Part shown: positions 48,261 through 58,705 of the stretch, in pieces
How positions within the stretch are numbered: the stretch's first letter is position 1
Layout: every line of letters starts with the position of its first letter
Made by a program: the position numbers and the translations under genes
The notes under the pieces: generated by a model
The model's database searches: none
The model's input: the letters and a program-made list of their open reading frames with translations, nothing else
Told to the model about the DNA's origin: nothing
Assembly (NCBI RefSeq): GCF_963678635.1
Contig: NC_087062.1
Coordinates: forward strand, 52,896,473 to 52,960,472
Direction: 5' to 3'
Source: Symsagittifera roscoffensis
Taxonomy: Eukaryota; Xenacoelomorpha; Acoela; Convolutidae
DNA length: 64,000 nt

Positions 48261-49119
48261 AAAAAATTGATTCAAAAAATAAGTTACCATAACAATTTTG
48301 ATAAAATATTTTAATTAAAATGTCACATTGGTTTGAAAAAAAAAAACGTATAAGTGGTAGCATTATCACAAAAATTTCAGGAAAAACTTCATAGCAAATC
48401 GAGTCATTCTTTTATTGCTCTTCTGATTGAAGAACTCTGATCGAACTTCTGTTTAAAAATATTTTTGCTTCCTTATGGGTTATCAAGGAGCCAAATTTTT
48501 TGGTGAAGGCCTGATTGATCAACTTTTGCTTTCTGGCGTCTCATTAATCGATTTACCCATAACGTTTGATATGATATTGATTGCATAAAAACATTCCACT
48601 AAGCACCGTGAACTGAAGAATCAAAAGTTATCTATAATAAATCATTTCACGCATAAAAATTCAATCACTTTTTCAGTCCATCACATGCTTTTCAACTTTC
48701 TCAATTAATTGGTTCAATACACTGCGAAATAGACGTAAAAACAGTAAAAATACGCTCGGTATCATTCTTAAACGTTTGAAGACCAACATATTAAATTTAG
48801 AAGCCTAAAAAACATAAGTGCCTTTTCTTTGAAATATTTATATATTTTTTTTCAAATAAATTTGAAGTACTGGACAATCTGAGTTACTCCGGTTTGCAGT
48901 TTTTGCTATTCTTGTTGATTTGAGAATGAGTTTGTGTACAATGACCCCTCTTGATTGCTAATTGTAGTCAAAAAATCAAACTAAATGCCGCTTTAACCAC
49001 TTAGTTCGTCTTCAAAATAACGTAAGAAAAAGAAATTTAAAAACTCTTGGTTTTTCGAAAAGAATGCACTAATCAGCTGGTTGGGAACTTTATCTCAAAT
49101 AATAAAACGCTCATCTCAA

Positions 49120-49548
49120 AATTCAACGATCCTTAAAACAGCAATAATTTAAATTTTGTTTGTTGATTCCGCTGACCATTTTTAAGTCCTTGCTTGAAAA
49201 TTCTTCATTTGCTAGATAAAAACTCTAGCTGTACTTTTTAACTGTTCATCCGCAAGAACTGGCTAGTTCAGTTTTTTCAACAAATTTGGGGAATTTCCTC
49301 ACAGTTGCGGAATTCAGAACAGCCAGCAATTTTCCCTTGTTTCGGAATTCGCAACAAATCAAATGCCTCAACAAAAAAAATACATTTCAAGTAGAACGCA
49401 GAATCCACATGTATGTACGCAGAATCCACACAAACTTGCAGAATCCACACAAACAACCATGTTCAAAGAATTGTCGTTGAGTTTCATTGACCTACAGACA
49501 CTAAATTGAGCAACTATTCAGTGCGCTGTTTGGCCTCGTAATGAAACA
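49120..49548. mobile_element. right half of a GCGGAATCC-type element
   Basis: Parallels 15,165-16,165: 'GATTCCGCTGACCATTTTTA', 'TTTAACTGTTCATCCGCAAG', GCGGAATTC-type units, several 'GCAGAATCCACA' units and the terminus CGCTGTTTGGCCTCGTAATG. The left inverted end is not seen. The terminus falls inside the first palindrome. Confidence 0.65.
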
Positions 49549-49699
49549 ATATTAAAAAGCTGCAATAAAACGCAATCCAAATATCGAATGAAAAAAGTTG
49601 TATTGCAGCTTTTTAATAATGTTTCATTACGAGGCCAAACAGCGCACTGGATAGTTGCTCAATTTAGTGTATGTAGGTCAATGAAACTCAACGACAATT
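49469..49699. repeat. palindrome 1: 98-bp arms, 35-base loop
   Basis: 49,469-49,566 pairs with 49,602-49,699 with about three mismatches. The loop is 49,567-49,601 and contains the 34-mer that begins AAAACGCAATCCAAATATCG. The arms include the GGCCTCGTAATGAAAC terminus of the GCGGAATCC element family. Confidence 0.95.
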
Positions 49700-50288
49700 A
49701 ATAGACAATTATACATTATTTGCACAGAAGTTTATAATTTTGTTTGAACAGAGGTGTTCAATGTTTTTGTTTTTGATGTTATGATTTTTTCTTCGAGAGG
49801 ATACAGGTGATTTGCTTAGCTTTTGAGTAACGATAAATTTATTCAGTTGTGGAATCCATTTTTTTTTGTTTTATTACCTTAGAGAATAAATTTAATAGTT
49901 CTTATACGTGTAACTCATTGATTGAACAAATGTTCTATGTTTTTTGCTATCATTTTTGAGAGATTTCTTTAGACAAAACGCAATCCAAATATCGAATGAA
50001 AAAAGTTGCGTCACAAGAAATCTTTCAAGAATGATAGCAAAAAACATAGAACATTTGTTCAATCAATGAGTTACACGTATAAGAACTATTAAATTTATTC
50101 TCTAAGGTAATAAAACAAAAAAAAATGGATTCCACAACTGAATAAATTTATCGTTACTCAAAAGCTAAGCAAATCACCTGTATCCTCTCGAAGAAAAAAA
50201 TCATAACATTAAAAGCAAAAACATTGAACACCTCTGTTCAAACAAAATTATAAACTTCTGTGCAAATAATGTATAATTGTCTATTAAT
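49697..50288. repeat. palindrome 2: ~273-bp arms with the same 34-base loop
   Basis: 49,697-49,969 pairs with 50,015-50,288 almost perfectly. The loop (49,970-50,014) contains at 49,975-50,008 the identical 34-mer found in palindrome 1, in the same orientation. The two palindromes overlap by three bases. Confidence 0.95.
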
Positions 50289-50965
50289 TTTATTATGATT
50301 ATCATTAAAAGTTTCCAAAAGAACCTAAACAAAACTAAGACAACTGAATGCAGAGAAAAGAGACACCCATTTGATTGGTTACGACTACTTCAATCGTTTT
50401 TCGGTACCATGCATTTATGCTTTACAAAAAAATTAATGATCGTAAATCAAAATCTAAAAACTATTTACAACGTATAAAAATAATTTTTTCATACTGTCTA
50501 CGCGTGTTTGGGTAAGTAGCCCGCACTCAAATTACTGAAAAGTATGGCATATAGAGAGGTATATATAAAAGTGATCCAACTTTGTCTTCTAATTGGAGAG
50601 ACTAGGAGAGGTTGGAGACTGAATTAAAGCTATGTGGCAATTCATAATTTGAACTAAAAACACTTCTATATGCTAAATGAAAAACACTTCTATGAAAAGA
50701 CTTCTATATTTAGCTGGAAAGGTTGAAAAGTGCCTCTGGAGTCTTCTAGATAATGAAGAAAACGAGTAAGGATTTGACTTGATTTGGCACCGGAGCGTAA
50801 AACAATTTCAATGATAGATAAGTTACTGATTCAAGAAAAAGATTTAACCTTGGTTTAACAACAATCTTTCATATTTTTTATTTGAACAAAAATCAATGCT
50901 TATACTGCTAGCCATAAGTCGATATATTTTTTGTCAACCAAACTTTTAATAATTAGTAACAAATA
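50289..50965. other. no gene seen
   Basis: AT-rich. The plus frame at 50,277-50,477 begins inside palindrome 2 and has no domain signal. Confidence 0.35.
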
Positions 50966-51005
50966 TATCCAGTTGCTGTGCAAGTAGCACAGAGTTTTCC
51001 TACCA
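50966..51005 (+). repeat. HP-element terminal hairpin, isolated
   Basis: CCAGTTG, then CTGTGCAAGTAGCACAG, then AGTTTTCCTACCAC. Same terminus as at 9,588, with no inverted partner nearby. It may be the start of a truncated copy. Confidence 0.75.
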
Positions 51006-51413
51006 CAATATTTCATTTAACAATCAAAAATGCTGAAAAAATATAAAACCGATAAATAAATCCTTTTTGAAAATTAATTTTCTTTTTTTTCCAAATGTTC
51101 AATTTTTGTTCTCAGTAGTGCTATAAAAGGGTAAAAAAGTGCAAGTATGAAAAAAAAATTTGCATTGAGCATTTAAAAAACTTATAAACTTATAAGCTAC
51201 CGTCTCTGTAATTTGACTGTGTTATTATGTTTGAGCTCAGTGTCATCAAATTGTTGTAGATAAATGAAATCGGATCTTGAGAATCGGAGATAATCCGTCT
51301 AACTTTTCCCCACACTGCAAAAACTTTTTTAATTTTTTTCGGAACCCGAATCAGGACCATAGGGTTTTTATATGATACCAGTTCGACCCCTTACGACCTG
51401 TCTTTGAGGTAAT

Positions 51414-51745
51414 CAGGGGCGGATCTAGGATTTTCTCGAGGGGGAGGGCGGATTTTCAAAATATTTTCGAAAATTTTGTCGACCTTTCAAAATTAGTATA
51501 TTGGCGCCGAAGGCGCCTTTAGATAAATATTAGGGTTCGTCGCCAAATATGGATATCTCAAAAAGTACAAAGGAAGGGGAGGACTCTTTGGGTCGGCAGG
51601 GGGTCGAATCCCTGAGGGGAAGCGTCCGCCCCCCCCCCCCCCTTCCCCCTGAAGTCCGCCCCCCCCCCCTTCCCCCTGAAGTCCGCCCCTCCCCCCTTCC
51701 CCCTGAAGTCCGCCCCTCCCCCCTTTCCCCTGAAGTCCGCCCCTG
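51414..51745 (+). mobile_element. MITE-C copy with perfect 8-bp duplication and expanded C-rich end
   Basis: Starts CAGGGGCGGATCTAGGATTT, ends GAAGTCCGCCCCTG, and is flanked on both sides by GAGGTAAT (51,406-51,413 and 51,746-51,753). The internal GCGCGC core is deleted. The right end has grown into about four ~30-bp units of CCCCTTCCCCCTGAAGTCCG (51,629-51,745). The glycine-rich minus frame here is a read-out of that array, not a gene. Confidence 0.95.
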
Positions 51746-51753
51746 GAGGTAAT

Positions 51754-53000
51754 CAAAATCGGTCGAAAAAAAAACAAACTAATTCATATTTTATTCCAAT
51801 GATTCTAGGGGAGTTTTCTGAATAAAGCGAAAAAAAGTGCACTCCAGTTAACCAAGGCAGTCTGAATTTGGTTCTTAATATCACCTCATTCTACTCTTCT
51901 CTCATAATTAAATGACATCTCGTTTGAAAAATCGAGTTTAGAAGCGTAAAGGCGGGCGTAAAACTAAAACTTTTGGTTAATCTAAAACAGAAGGGCGGGC
52001 TCTTGAAATTGAAAACTTCGGCGATTAATTAAATTTCAACCAATTTGATTTTTCCGTTCTCTGTTTTTTTCTCAAAAAACAAAAAATCGGACCAAGTTCA
52101 ATATAGCAATTCTAGTCTCTGGATTTAATAACTCCATGATGGCACTGGAAATTTAGCAGAGGAAATTAACACCATGGTTCATCTAATGTCATTTGTTAGA
52201 TATAACTCAATTTTTATTGATTCTGCCTTTTTATCATCAGAATTATTTCCGCGCTTGGCACCGATCCACAAACTAATCTGTAACTAACTTTTCCGGCGAG
52301 TTAATCAATCGAATATTGCTGCTCGTTTTATTTCTTCTAGTCAAAATATCTGGCACAGCAACAAAATTCCAACAACTTTTACCCCCGAAATTAATTTATG
52401 TTCATGTCCGTTCCAGCAGGTCAGTGAAAATTACATAGAAACATTTGAAAAAAAAATCAACAAAAATCAAAATTTGTGCTGCACCTTAACTCCATTAGTT
52501 TCTCTAATGTATTCAATAAACGAATTACAAGAACTGTTCAAATAATACTCATCATTTTTGTAATCGCCCCAGATCTTTTATCGTAATCAATACAAATAAG
52601 TAGAACGTTATCCGCTTTGTTATGGCCGCGCAGTGCCATAAACTTTATCTTAGAAAAGATGTCTGCTCCAAAAGTGAGTGCGAATACATTTTTCTCCCTC
52701 GTGAATTCAACCCATTCCCAACCTAAAGGTATTATTTTTGGCAACCATTTTTGACCGACCACGTCTAAATTGTTTTATATGTAATATTCCTCGAAGAACC
52801 AGATGCAAAAATTTTGTGCTGCAATGTTTAACTCCGAAAAAATGGTCATTTGGAGCCTATTTTTTTCAGAATCAGACAATCGAGCCTAGCAGTTTCGCCA
52901 TCGATAGTAAATAACAGAAAAAGTTATTTTTGGTGAAAAACGGTAGCAGTTGAGACCAACTGAAAGTTCCCCCTCCCAAACCAGTTAGGAGGTATGACCA
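51754..53000. other. no gene seen
   Basis: AT-rich. The minus frame at 52,538-52,762 has no recognised domain. Confidence 0.35.
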
Positions 53001-53676
53001 GCATTACGAGACCAAACGGTTCATTTAGTGAATTGTATGTGGATTCCGCAAAAAGGCAAAACAGAATTGTTGCGGAATCCGCAACATTACAACTTTTTTT
53101 TAATTTTCTTTGTTATTTGGATTCCACGGACAAAATCTAAAACAATGTATTGCTCAATAGTGTTCCAAAACAGGCAACTTCCGCAACAAAATTTATGAAA
53201 TCCGCAATCAACTTTGCGGAATGCGGAACACTTTAGGGAATCCATGAGCAAATAAAAATATTTGTGTTTAGTAAACTTAAGCTATCGTGGAATCCGCAAC
53301 TGTAAGTGGAATACGCAAATTGCGCAAATTGTACGCGAAATCCGCAAATTGTAATTGGAATCCGCAAATTATAAGCGGAATTCCCGAATTGTAAGCGGAA
53401 TCCGCATAAATGTGCGGATTTGACTTACATTTTTGGAATCCGCTTACGTTTGCGGAATCCGAACAACTACTTATATTCGCTCTTTGCGGAATCCGCAGAA
53501 AAACTAATCCTCCGACAAAATCACGTTACAGGTATTTGTACGCGGAGTCCACGGAAAATTTGTAAATCGATTCCACTTGCATTTTGGAACATAACTAAAG
53601 ACTTGTCTTTGGTGTTCAGGAACAAGCAGACCCAAAATTGTGCGCCCATTCAGTGCACAGTTTGACCACGTATTGA
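53001..53676. mobile_element. compact GCGGAATCCGC element with inverted ends
   Basis: The left end CAGCATTACGAGACCAAACG and the right end GTGCACAGTTTGACCACG followed by TATTGAA are inverted counterparts, matching the termini of 13,991-16,167. The interior holds 'TGTTGCGGAATCCGCAACA'-type units and ~20-bp 'TTGTAAGCGGAATCCGCAAA'-like tandems (53,290-53,410). Length ~675 bp against 2.2 kb for the larger copy. Non-autonomous. Confidence 0.7.
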
Positions 53677-53738
53677 ATTTTTTAGCCAATCAGATAGAAA
53701 TAGTTTGCTCAAAGCAAAACTGTGTTCCCACTACAGAA

Positions 53739-54660
53739 GAATGTTCCCACTGTTTTCATTTTTGCCTCAAAGCAAAACACAGAATTTTGGGAAATTCTAT
53801 CAATTTTTTTTCACAGGCAAGCCTATTAATAGTTTCACAGAGTTGTTGATTACTCTTTTAAAACAACTTGACCAAAACAAAAGCTTTTTACTGATTTCAA
53901 AAGCTTCGGCTAGTCTTTCGGTCGATCAATTCTGACGTTGGAAAATTTTTTTTCTATTATTCTAAGTTGCTGATTTCTAATTTTCAGCAACTTAAGCAAC
54001 ATCTAATGGTCTATTTTGGTTAGAAATCGTTCTCAAGGGTCTCCAGCTTTAATTTGGTGTTGGCGAATTAACTTTCACGCTTAAGTTACCCTTTACTTTG
54101 TTTATACATTATGTTCAGATGATCGAAAATCACAGTGCTGGTCCCCATATTTTTTGAATACCATATTTTTTGTGAACAATTACAACAAATTAACTGGTTG
54201 CTGTGCAAGTAGCACAGAATGTTCCCAGTATTTTCATTTTGCTCAGAGCAAAACACAAAACTTTGGGAAATTCGATCATTTTTTTTACAGGCAAGCCTAT
54301 CAGTAATTTCACAGTTTTGTTGATTACCCTTTTAGAACAACTTGACCAAAACAAAAACTTTTTATTTATTTCAAAAGCTTTGGCTAATTATTCGGTCAAT
54401 CGATTTTGGCATTCGAAAGAAAATTTTATATTAACTGAAGTTGCTTAGTTCTAAATTGCTAATTTGGGCTGGCGATGGCTCATTTGGTCTACTTTGGTGG
54501 GAGATCGTTCTCATGGGTCTTCAGTTTTACCATGTTGTGGGAGAATTAACTTATACGCATAAGTTACTCTTCACCTTATTGATACATTATGTTCAGATCG
54601 AGCATCATCACAGTGTTGGTTCCCATATTTTTGCGAGACCCATAAGTTTGAAGACAATTT
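53739..54660 (+). repeat. tandem duplication, ~450-bp units, offset ~479
   Basis: GAATGTTCCCA begins at 53,739 and at 54,218. Both units continue with 'AAAGCAAAACACA', 'GGCAAGCCTAT', 'CAACTTGACCAAAACAAAA' and 'CATTATGTTCAGATCGA'-like sequence. The second unit is preceded by the HP-element hairpin end; the first has only a degraded version. The frames at 53,705-53,935 and 54,203-54,448 are related only through the duplication. Confidence 0.85.
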
Positions 54661-55145
54661 AAAAAAATTTTGGTTAAGTTTGTGTTTTTAGCGGGTGGTG
54701 TGATTCGAAAACATTACAATCGCGTAAAAAAATGATGATTTACGCATGATCAACCACATTTGTCTTCAAAAAATGAATTAAAAAAAACTTTATGCCAAAT
54801 CAGCGCTAGTTTTTTAAAGGAAAATCAACGTTTTCATCCTAAAAACTTTTTAAAAACGAAATGAAACGTAAATTTCCATATAAAGAGCTTTACTTGCCCG
54901 AAATTAGACTAATCCTCAAACAGTTCAAACCAGTTTTTCTCGACACTGAGACAGTTTTCTGAATTAGTTCAAATATCGTTTGAATCACAACTGAAAGTGC
55001 TATGATATGATATATCACTCGAACAATTCCGATAATTGATTGTGCTATCTGATTTTGCGTGAAATACAGAAAAAAAAAACGAAGAAGAATATATGCTCAA
55101 ACATACTCGAAAACAAAATTCCAACCCATTCTAAAGGGTCGGAAC
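54190..55145 (+). mobile_element. HP-element relative: hairpin end plus internal block
   Basis: 54,190-54,226 is a clean terminus (AACTGGTTG then CTGTGCAAGTAGCACAG). At 54,890-55,145 is the internal block also present at 10,490-10,740: 'CAAACCAGTTTTTCTCGACA', 'GATATATCACTC', 'ACATACTCGAAAACAAAATT' and 'AAAGGGTCGGAACAA'. No inverted right terminus is visible after 55,145. Confidence 0.6.
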
Positions 55146-57152
55146 AATTCCATATACAATTTCAAGGAATAGGGAAAACTGCAATATAGCTGCCATATCA
55201 ACAAATTGCGTTATCTTAAGGCAAAAGGCATCTAAATCCTCTAATCCCTAAACATATTTCTCCGATAAAAAAATATCTTTCAGCTGTGTTCAACGTAATT
55301 TCTGTTCTTAGTAAAAGCCTAACTCATTGAACTAAACTTTTATTAATAGCTCCAACCAGATAAATTAGGAAAACAAAAAATTCAAAAGTTTTTGAGTTTT
55401 TTCATATTTTAAATGAAACGTTGTTTTTGTTTCAAAAGTAAAGAAAATAATTACTTTTGACGTTTTGGCGATCGAAATAAAAGCTATCAACGAAAATGTT
55501 TTTTGTTTCAAATAAAGATAGTTTCCTTTTGAGCTCAAATTCAAAAAAAAATTTAAGGCCAGTTTTTTATTTGGAGCTAATTTAAGTGCAATTTCATTTT
55601 AGTTCTGTAGCTTTGAAACTTGCTAGTTTAATTTGCCAATGTTTTGGAGTATATTATGCTAGCTTTGTAAAATTTGGACTACATTATGCAAGCTTATCAA
55701 AAATTACCTATATGTGACGAAACACACCGAGCAGAAAATGTTTTCAAATTGAAATCTGGCAAGCTAATTGATCGTAACTATTCTCCATTTGACACAAACT
55801 TAAAACTTTTTTATACTGGTTTTTGGCGGACAAAAAAAATTTGCATTAAAATTTTGTAAAACTATCATTTTTTTGTGCCAATACTATTTGAGACCCTTGC
55901 ACGTCAGTTGAAATGTGTGAATGTGTGGTGTTTTTTCTCCCATACTGCGCTATAAGTATGTCGGCTTAATAAAAAATTAGGCTGGTTTGCCTACCACTTT
56001 AGATTGTAAATATTTAAACGCAGGCTATTTTTGTGACCCAAATCTTTAATACCTCCTACCTCCATGAAGTTAAAAGAATAGTTTCTAAACAAGTGCATAC
56101 TTGTGACAAAAATTGAGCCTTTTAAAAAAATTCTTCAATTATTTTTAAATTTTGTGTTCAATTCGTGCTGCATCTTTCTTAAACTGATCATAGGCCTGGG
56201 CGTAAATTATTATATATTTTTTGAACTGTAAATCATCCTCACAGTGATTTTCTGCAATTTTTGATGGATCAAAACTCTCGGAAATTTCGAATGTAGTTCT
56301 CGAAAAATGTAGCTTTTGTTGAATCTTTCTATTTATTTTGGCAATCGTTTCAAATTTTCATTTTTGATTTATTTCTTCAATCGATAAAAAAAGCTATTTT
56401 TTTATCAGATCAAATTGCTCTTCTTCCTCAAATTATTTAAGCTCGAGGATATAAAAGTAAGAGGGATACTAAGAAAAGTAGTTGCCATGTGAACAAAAAT
56501 AAACTTTTGCATTATTTAATTTGTCTGGTTCGTTTTTTGAAAACAAAGTTAAAAAACTTTCAATAGATTTGCAGCAACTTTTAACATGAAAATTAGCGTG
56601 GTTCAATGCACTTAAAAGACAGGGCTGATCGTTTGTTGAAATTTTCGAGAACAAATAGCAAGGGAGTAAACTAGCAACTTATTACTATACTAATGGACAA
56701 TACATGAAGCAAATCTGGGTCGCCAAATTGAACTTTTTGCGGCCAGAAATCCATACTCCTGAGGGTGCTTGAGTCTCGCCAAATTGCAACATGGGTCGCG
56801 CTAAGACGCAACATTGCTAAAAATGGGTCTTGAAAAATCGAAAAAAGGGTTGCACAAAGTCGCAACTTGGGCCGCGCAAACTCAACGTGAGTATGAGCGT
56901 ATTGATCAAGTTTGGGTGATATAAGCATTATTGGTTAATTTTAATAAAACTAACGAAATAATAAAAGTGTCTAAGACCTACATCAGTATCCTGTCCTAAA
57001 CACAAAATTATCGTAGCTAGAAAACAGACGGCTTCCAGATGAATTCAAACCAAAGTTAAATTCCATCTTTTCGTGAAAAATGTATCAGTAGAAGCGCTAC
57101 AGTAGGTGCGCTAAGTACGAGTACGACCTTTTTGCCAATTAATCTAATTTTT
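55146..57152. other. no gene seen; short GGGTCGC repeat near 56.8 kb
   Basis: AT-rich. At 56,715-56,880 degenerate units of 'GGGTCGC.AAATTG.AAC' and 'GTCGCAACTTGGGCCGCGCA' recur a few times. No gene supported. Confidence 0.4.
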
Positions 57153-57291
57153 TTGCGAAGTCATGTTTTCACTTCAATCCTATTCACATTTATCATAGGG
57201 TCTGTTCTCCTCCTAGACAAAAAAAATCTAAATTTAAATCAATTATTTCTATTAAAAAATTTGACTTAACAAATTCTGAGAGAAGTTTTGA
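57153..57291 (+). mobile_element. LINE fragment (post-RT region)
   Basis: Reads 'SCFHFNPIHIYHRVCSPPRQ' in one frame, close to 'SYFHFNPLHFYHRFCSPPRQ' at 60,007-60,066 and similar to the region between the RT thumb and C-terminus in Jockey/CR1-like LINEs. It is cut off at 57,292 by MITE-C sequence. Confidence 0.6.
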
Positions 57292-57465
57292 CGAACTTTT
57301 TTTAAGTCGACCAAATTGGTTTTCCGAGCTCTTCTAAAGCACTAAAAAAGACGCTGTTGTGGCACAATTTTCTGCGCCGCCGGCAATTTTTTGAAAAAAT
57401 AAGTGAAAAAAAAGCCGTTTTTGGGTACTTTTTGAAAAAGTTTGACAAAAAATTGCCCCTGATTT
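57292..57465 (+). repeat. MITE-C fragment, internal
   Basis: Blocks 'AAGTCGACCAAATTGGTTTT', 'CCGAGCTCTTCTAAAGCAC' and 'TTTTCTGCGCCGCCGG' are present, then the copy ends without the GCGCGC block. Confidence 0.7.
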
Positions 57466-57712
57466 ACTTGCTGAACTTTATAACCATTGTTCATTTGTTT
57501 TTTAAGACACCATTTTGTACAAAAACGACGCACTCAGAAACCATGAAAGCGCAGAGAATGCCAGTCAATAAAGAAAATTTTTGCATATTACTTTCAAAAT
57601 TTTAAAAAATCAGGCGAAAAAGACAAAAAAAATGAAGAAAAAACAATTGTAGCTTTGATCATGAATCAAGATATTGACAAGATTTAAATTTCAATGAATT
57701 TAGGCAAAACAC

Positions 57713-58189
57713 CAGGGGCGGATCTAGGATTTTCTCGAGGGGGGGGGGGCGGATTTTCAAAAAAAAATCGAAAATTTTGACGACCTTTTTTTTTTTTTTT
57801 TAGGTCGACCAAATTAATTTTTCGATTTCGAGCTCTCCCTAAGCCGTTTTAGTCTCTGTTTTGGCAAAAATTTCTGCTCCCAAAGCACTGTTTTGCCCCT
57901 ATTTAGACAAAATTTTCTGCGCCGCAGGCAAATTTTTGAAAAACAGTCAAAAAGCCGTTTTTGGGCACTTTTTGAAAAATTTTGACAAAAAAATCGCGTT
58001 TTTTTTGGCGCGCGCTCCCCCTCAAAGTTAGTATATATTGGCGCCAAAGACGCCTTTAGAAAAATTTTAGGGTCGGTCGGCCAAAAATGGATTTCTGAAA
58101 AAGTATCAAAGGGGGACCCTTTGGGTCGGTAGAGGGTCTCGAATCCCTGAGGGGGGGGGCGTCCGCCCCCCCCCCTAAATCCGCCCCTG
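57713..58189 (+). mobile_element. complete MITE-C copy (477 bp) with perfect 8-bp target duplication
   Basis: Starts CAGGGGCGGATCTAGG, ends CTAAATCCGCCCCTG, and is flanked by CAAAACAC on both sides (57,705-57,712 and 58,190-58,197). Internal order: G-run; T-run with AGGTCGACCAAATT; 'TTCTGCGCCGCAGGCAAATT'; 'TTGGCGCGCGCTCCCCCTC'; 'ATTGGCGCCAAAGACGCC'; 'GGTCGGTCGGCCAAAAATGG'; 'GGGGGACCCTTTGGGTCGG'; C-run. It codes for nothing. The 8-bp duplication and CAGGG start are the marks of hAT-superfamily elements. I use it as the reference copy for the family. Confidence 0.97.
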
Positions 58190-58665
58190 CAAAACACGAT
58201 ATCTGACTATCGTCGGTCGGTAAGATTCGCATAAAAAGAAACATATTTTAGGAAAGCCCAAGAACTTCAAGTTGCTTTACCTGTTGGTATTGATAGCCAA
58301 AAAATAACAGAAAACTATTCTGATTGACAACAATTGGTCTAAGCTTCAGCGCTCAGAATAACATGGAAATGGCTGAGAGTACAAAATCGTGAAAAAAAAC
58401 TGAGAATCGTAAAAAGAAACAACTAAGTGAAACCAGTCGCTGCCTGATACCACAGTATTTTTTCATCATTTTGATCATTACGACACCAAACTAGTTGAAA
58501 ACAAAAAAAATTGGGGCAGTATTGAAAGGGTTGAAGAGATCCTGCAATGTTCTGATGGAATTTTGAAGTTGGTTTCCTTAATTAAATATTTTTTTAAATA
58601 AAACAATCAATGTAAAATGACTTTAAATTAGAAGCGATTATGCAATCAAAACAATATAAACAAAG

Positions 58666-58705
58666 ATAGCTGGTTGCTTTGCAAGTAGCATAGAATGCTC
58701 GCACC
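58666..58705 (+). repeat. HP-element terminal hairpin, slightly changed
   Basis: GATAGCTGGTTG, then CTTTGCAAGTAGCATAG, then AATGCTCGCACC. Two changes preserve pairing poorly compared with the other copies. It abuts the minus-strand LINE remnant and interrupts its C-terminal part. Confidence 0.7.

Larger units (their letters stand above)
42831..49055 (+). repeat. tandem segmental duplication, two ~3.1-kb units
   Basis: Unit 1 (42,831-45,925) is repeated as unit 2 (45,926-49,055) at an offset near 3,091. For example, CGCATTTTTCTCAAACAGG is at 42,841 and 45,932, and 'CATTCCATGGGTCTGTTCTG' lies near 44,355 and 47,484. By eye the units are well above 90% alike with small indels, so this is one of the younger events in the window. 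Each unit includes a dispersed repeat, a MITE-C core and a matching minus frame (44,375-44,578 and 47,502-47,702). That frame's conservation is no better than its surroundings, so I do not call it a gene. The junction shows short shared sequence (TTCGA, ATTGACCA). Confidence 0.9.

Noticed and set aside
51493-51777. Gly-rich minus frame (GGLQGEGGRGG) as a collagen-like or RGG protein
   Set aside because: It lies entirely on the C-rich minisatellite end of a MITE-C copy with exact target duplication.
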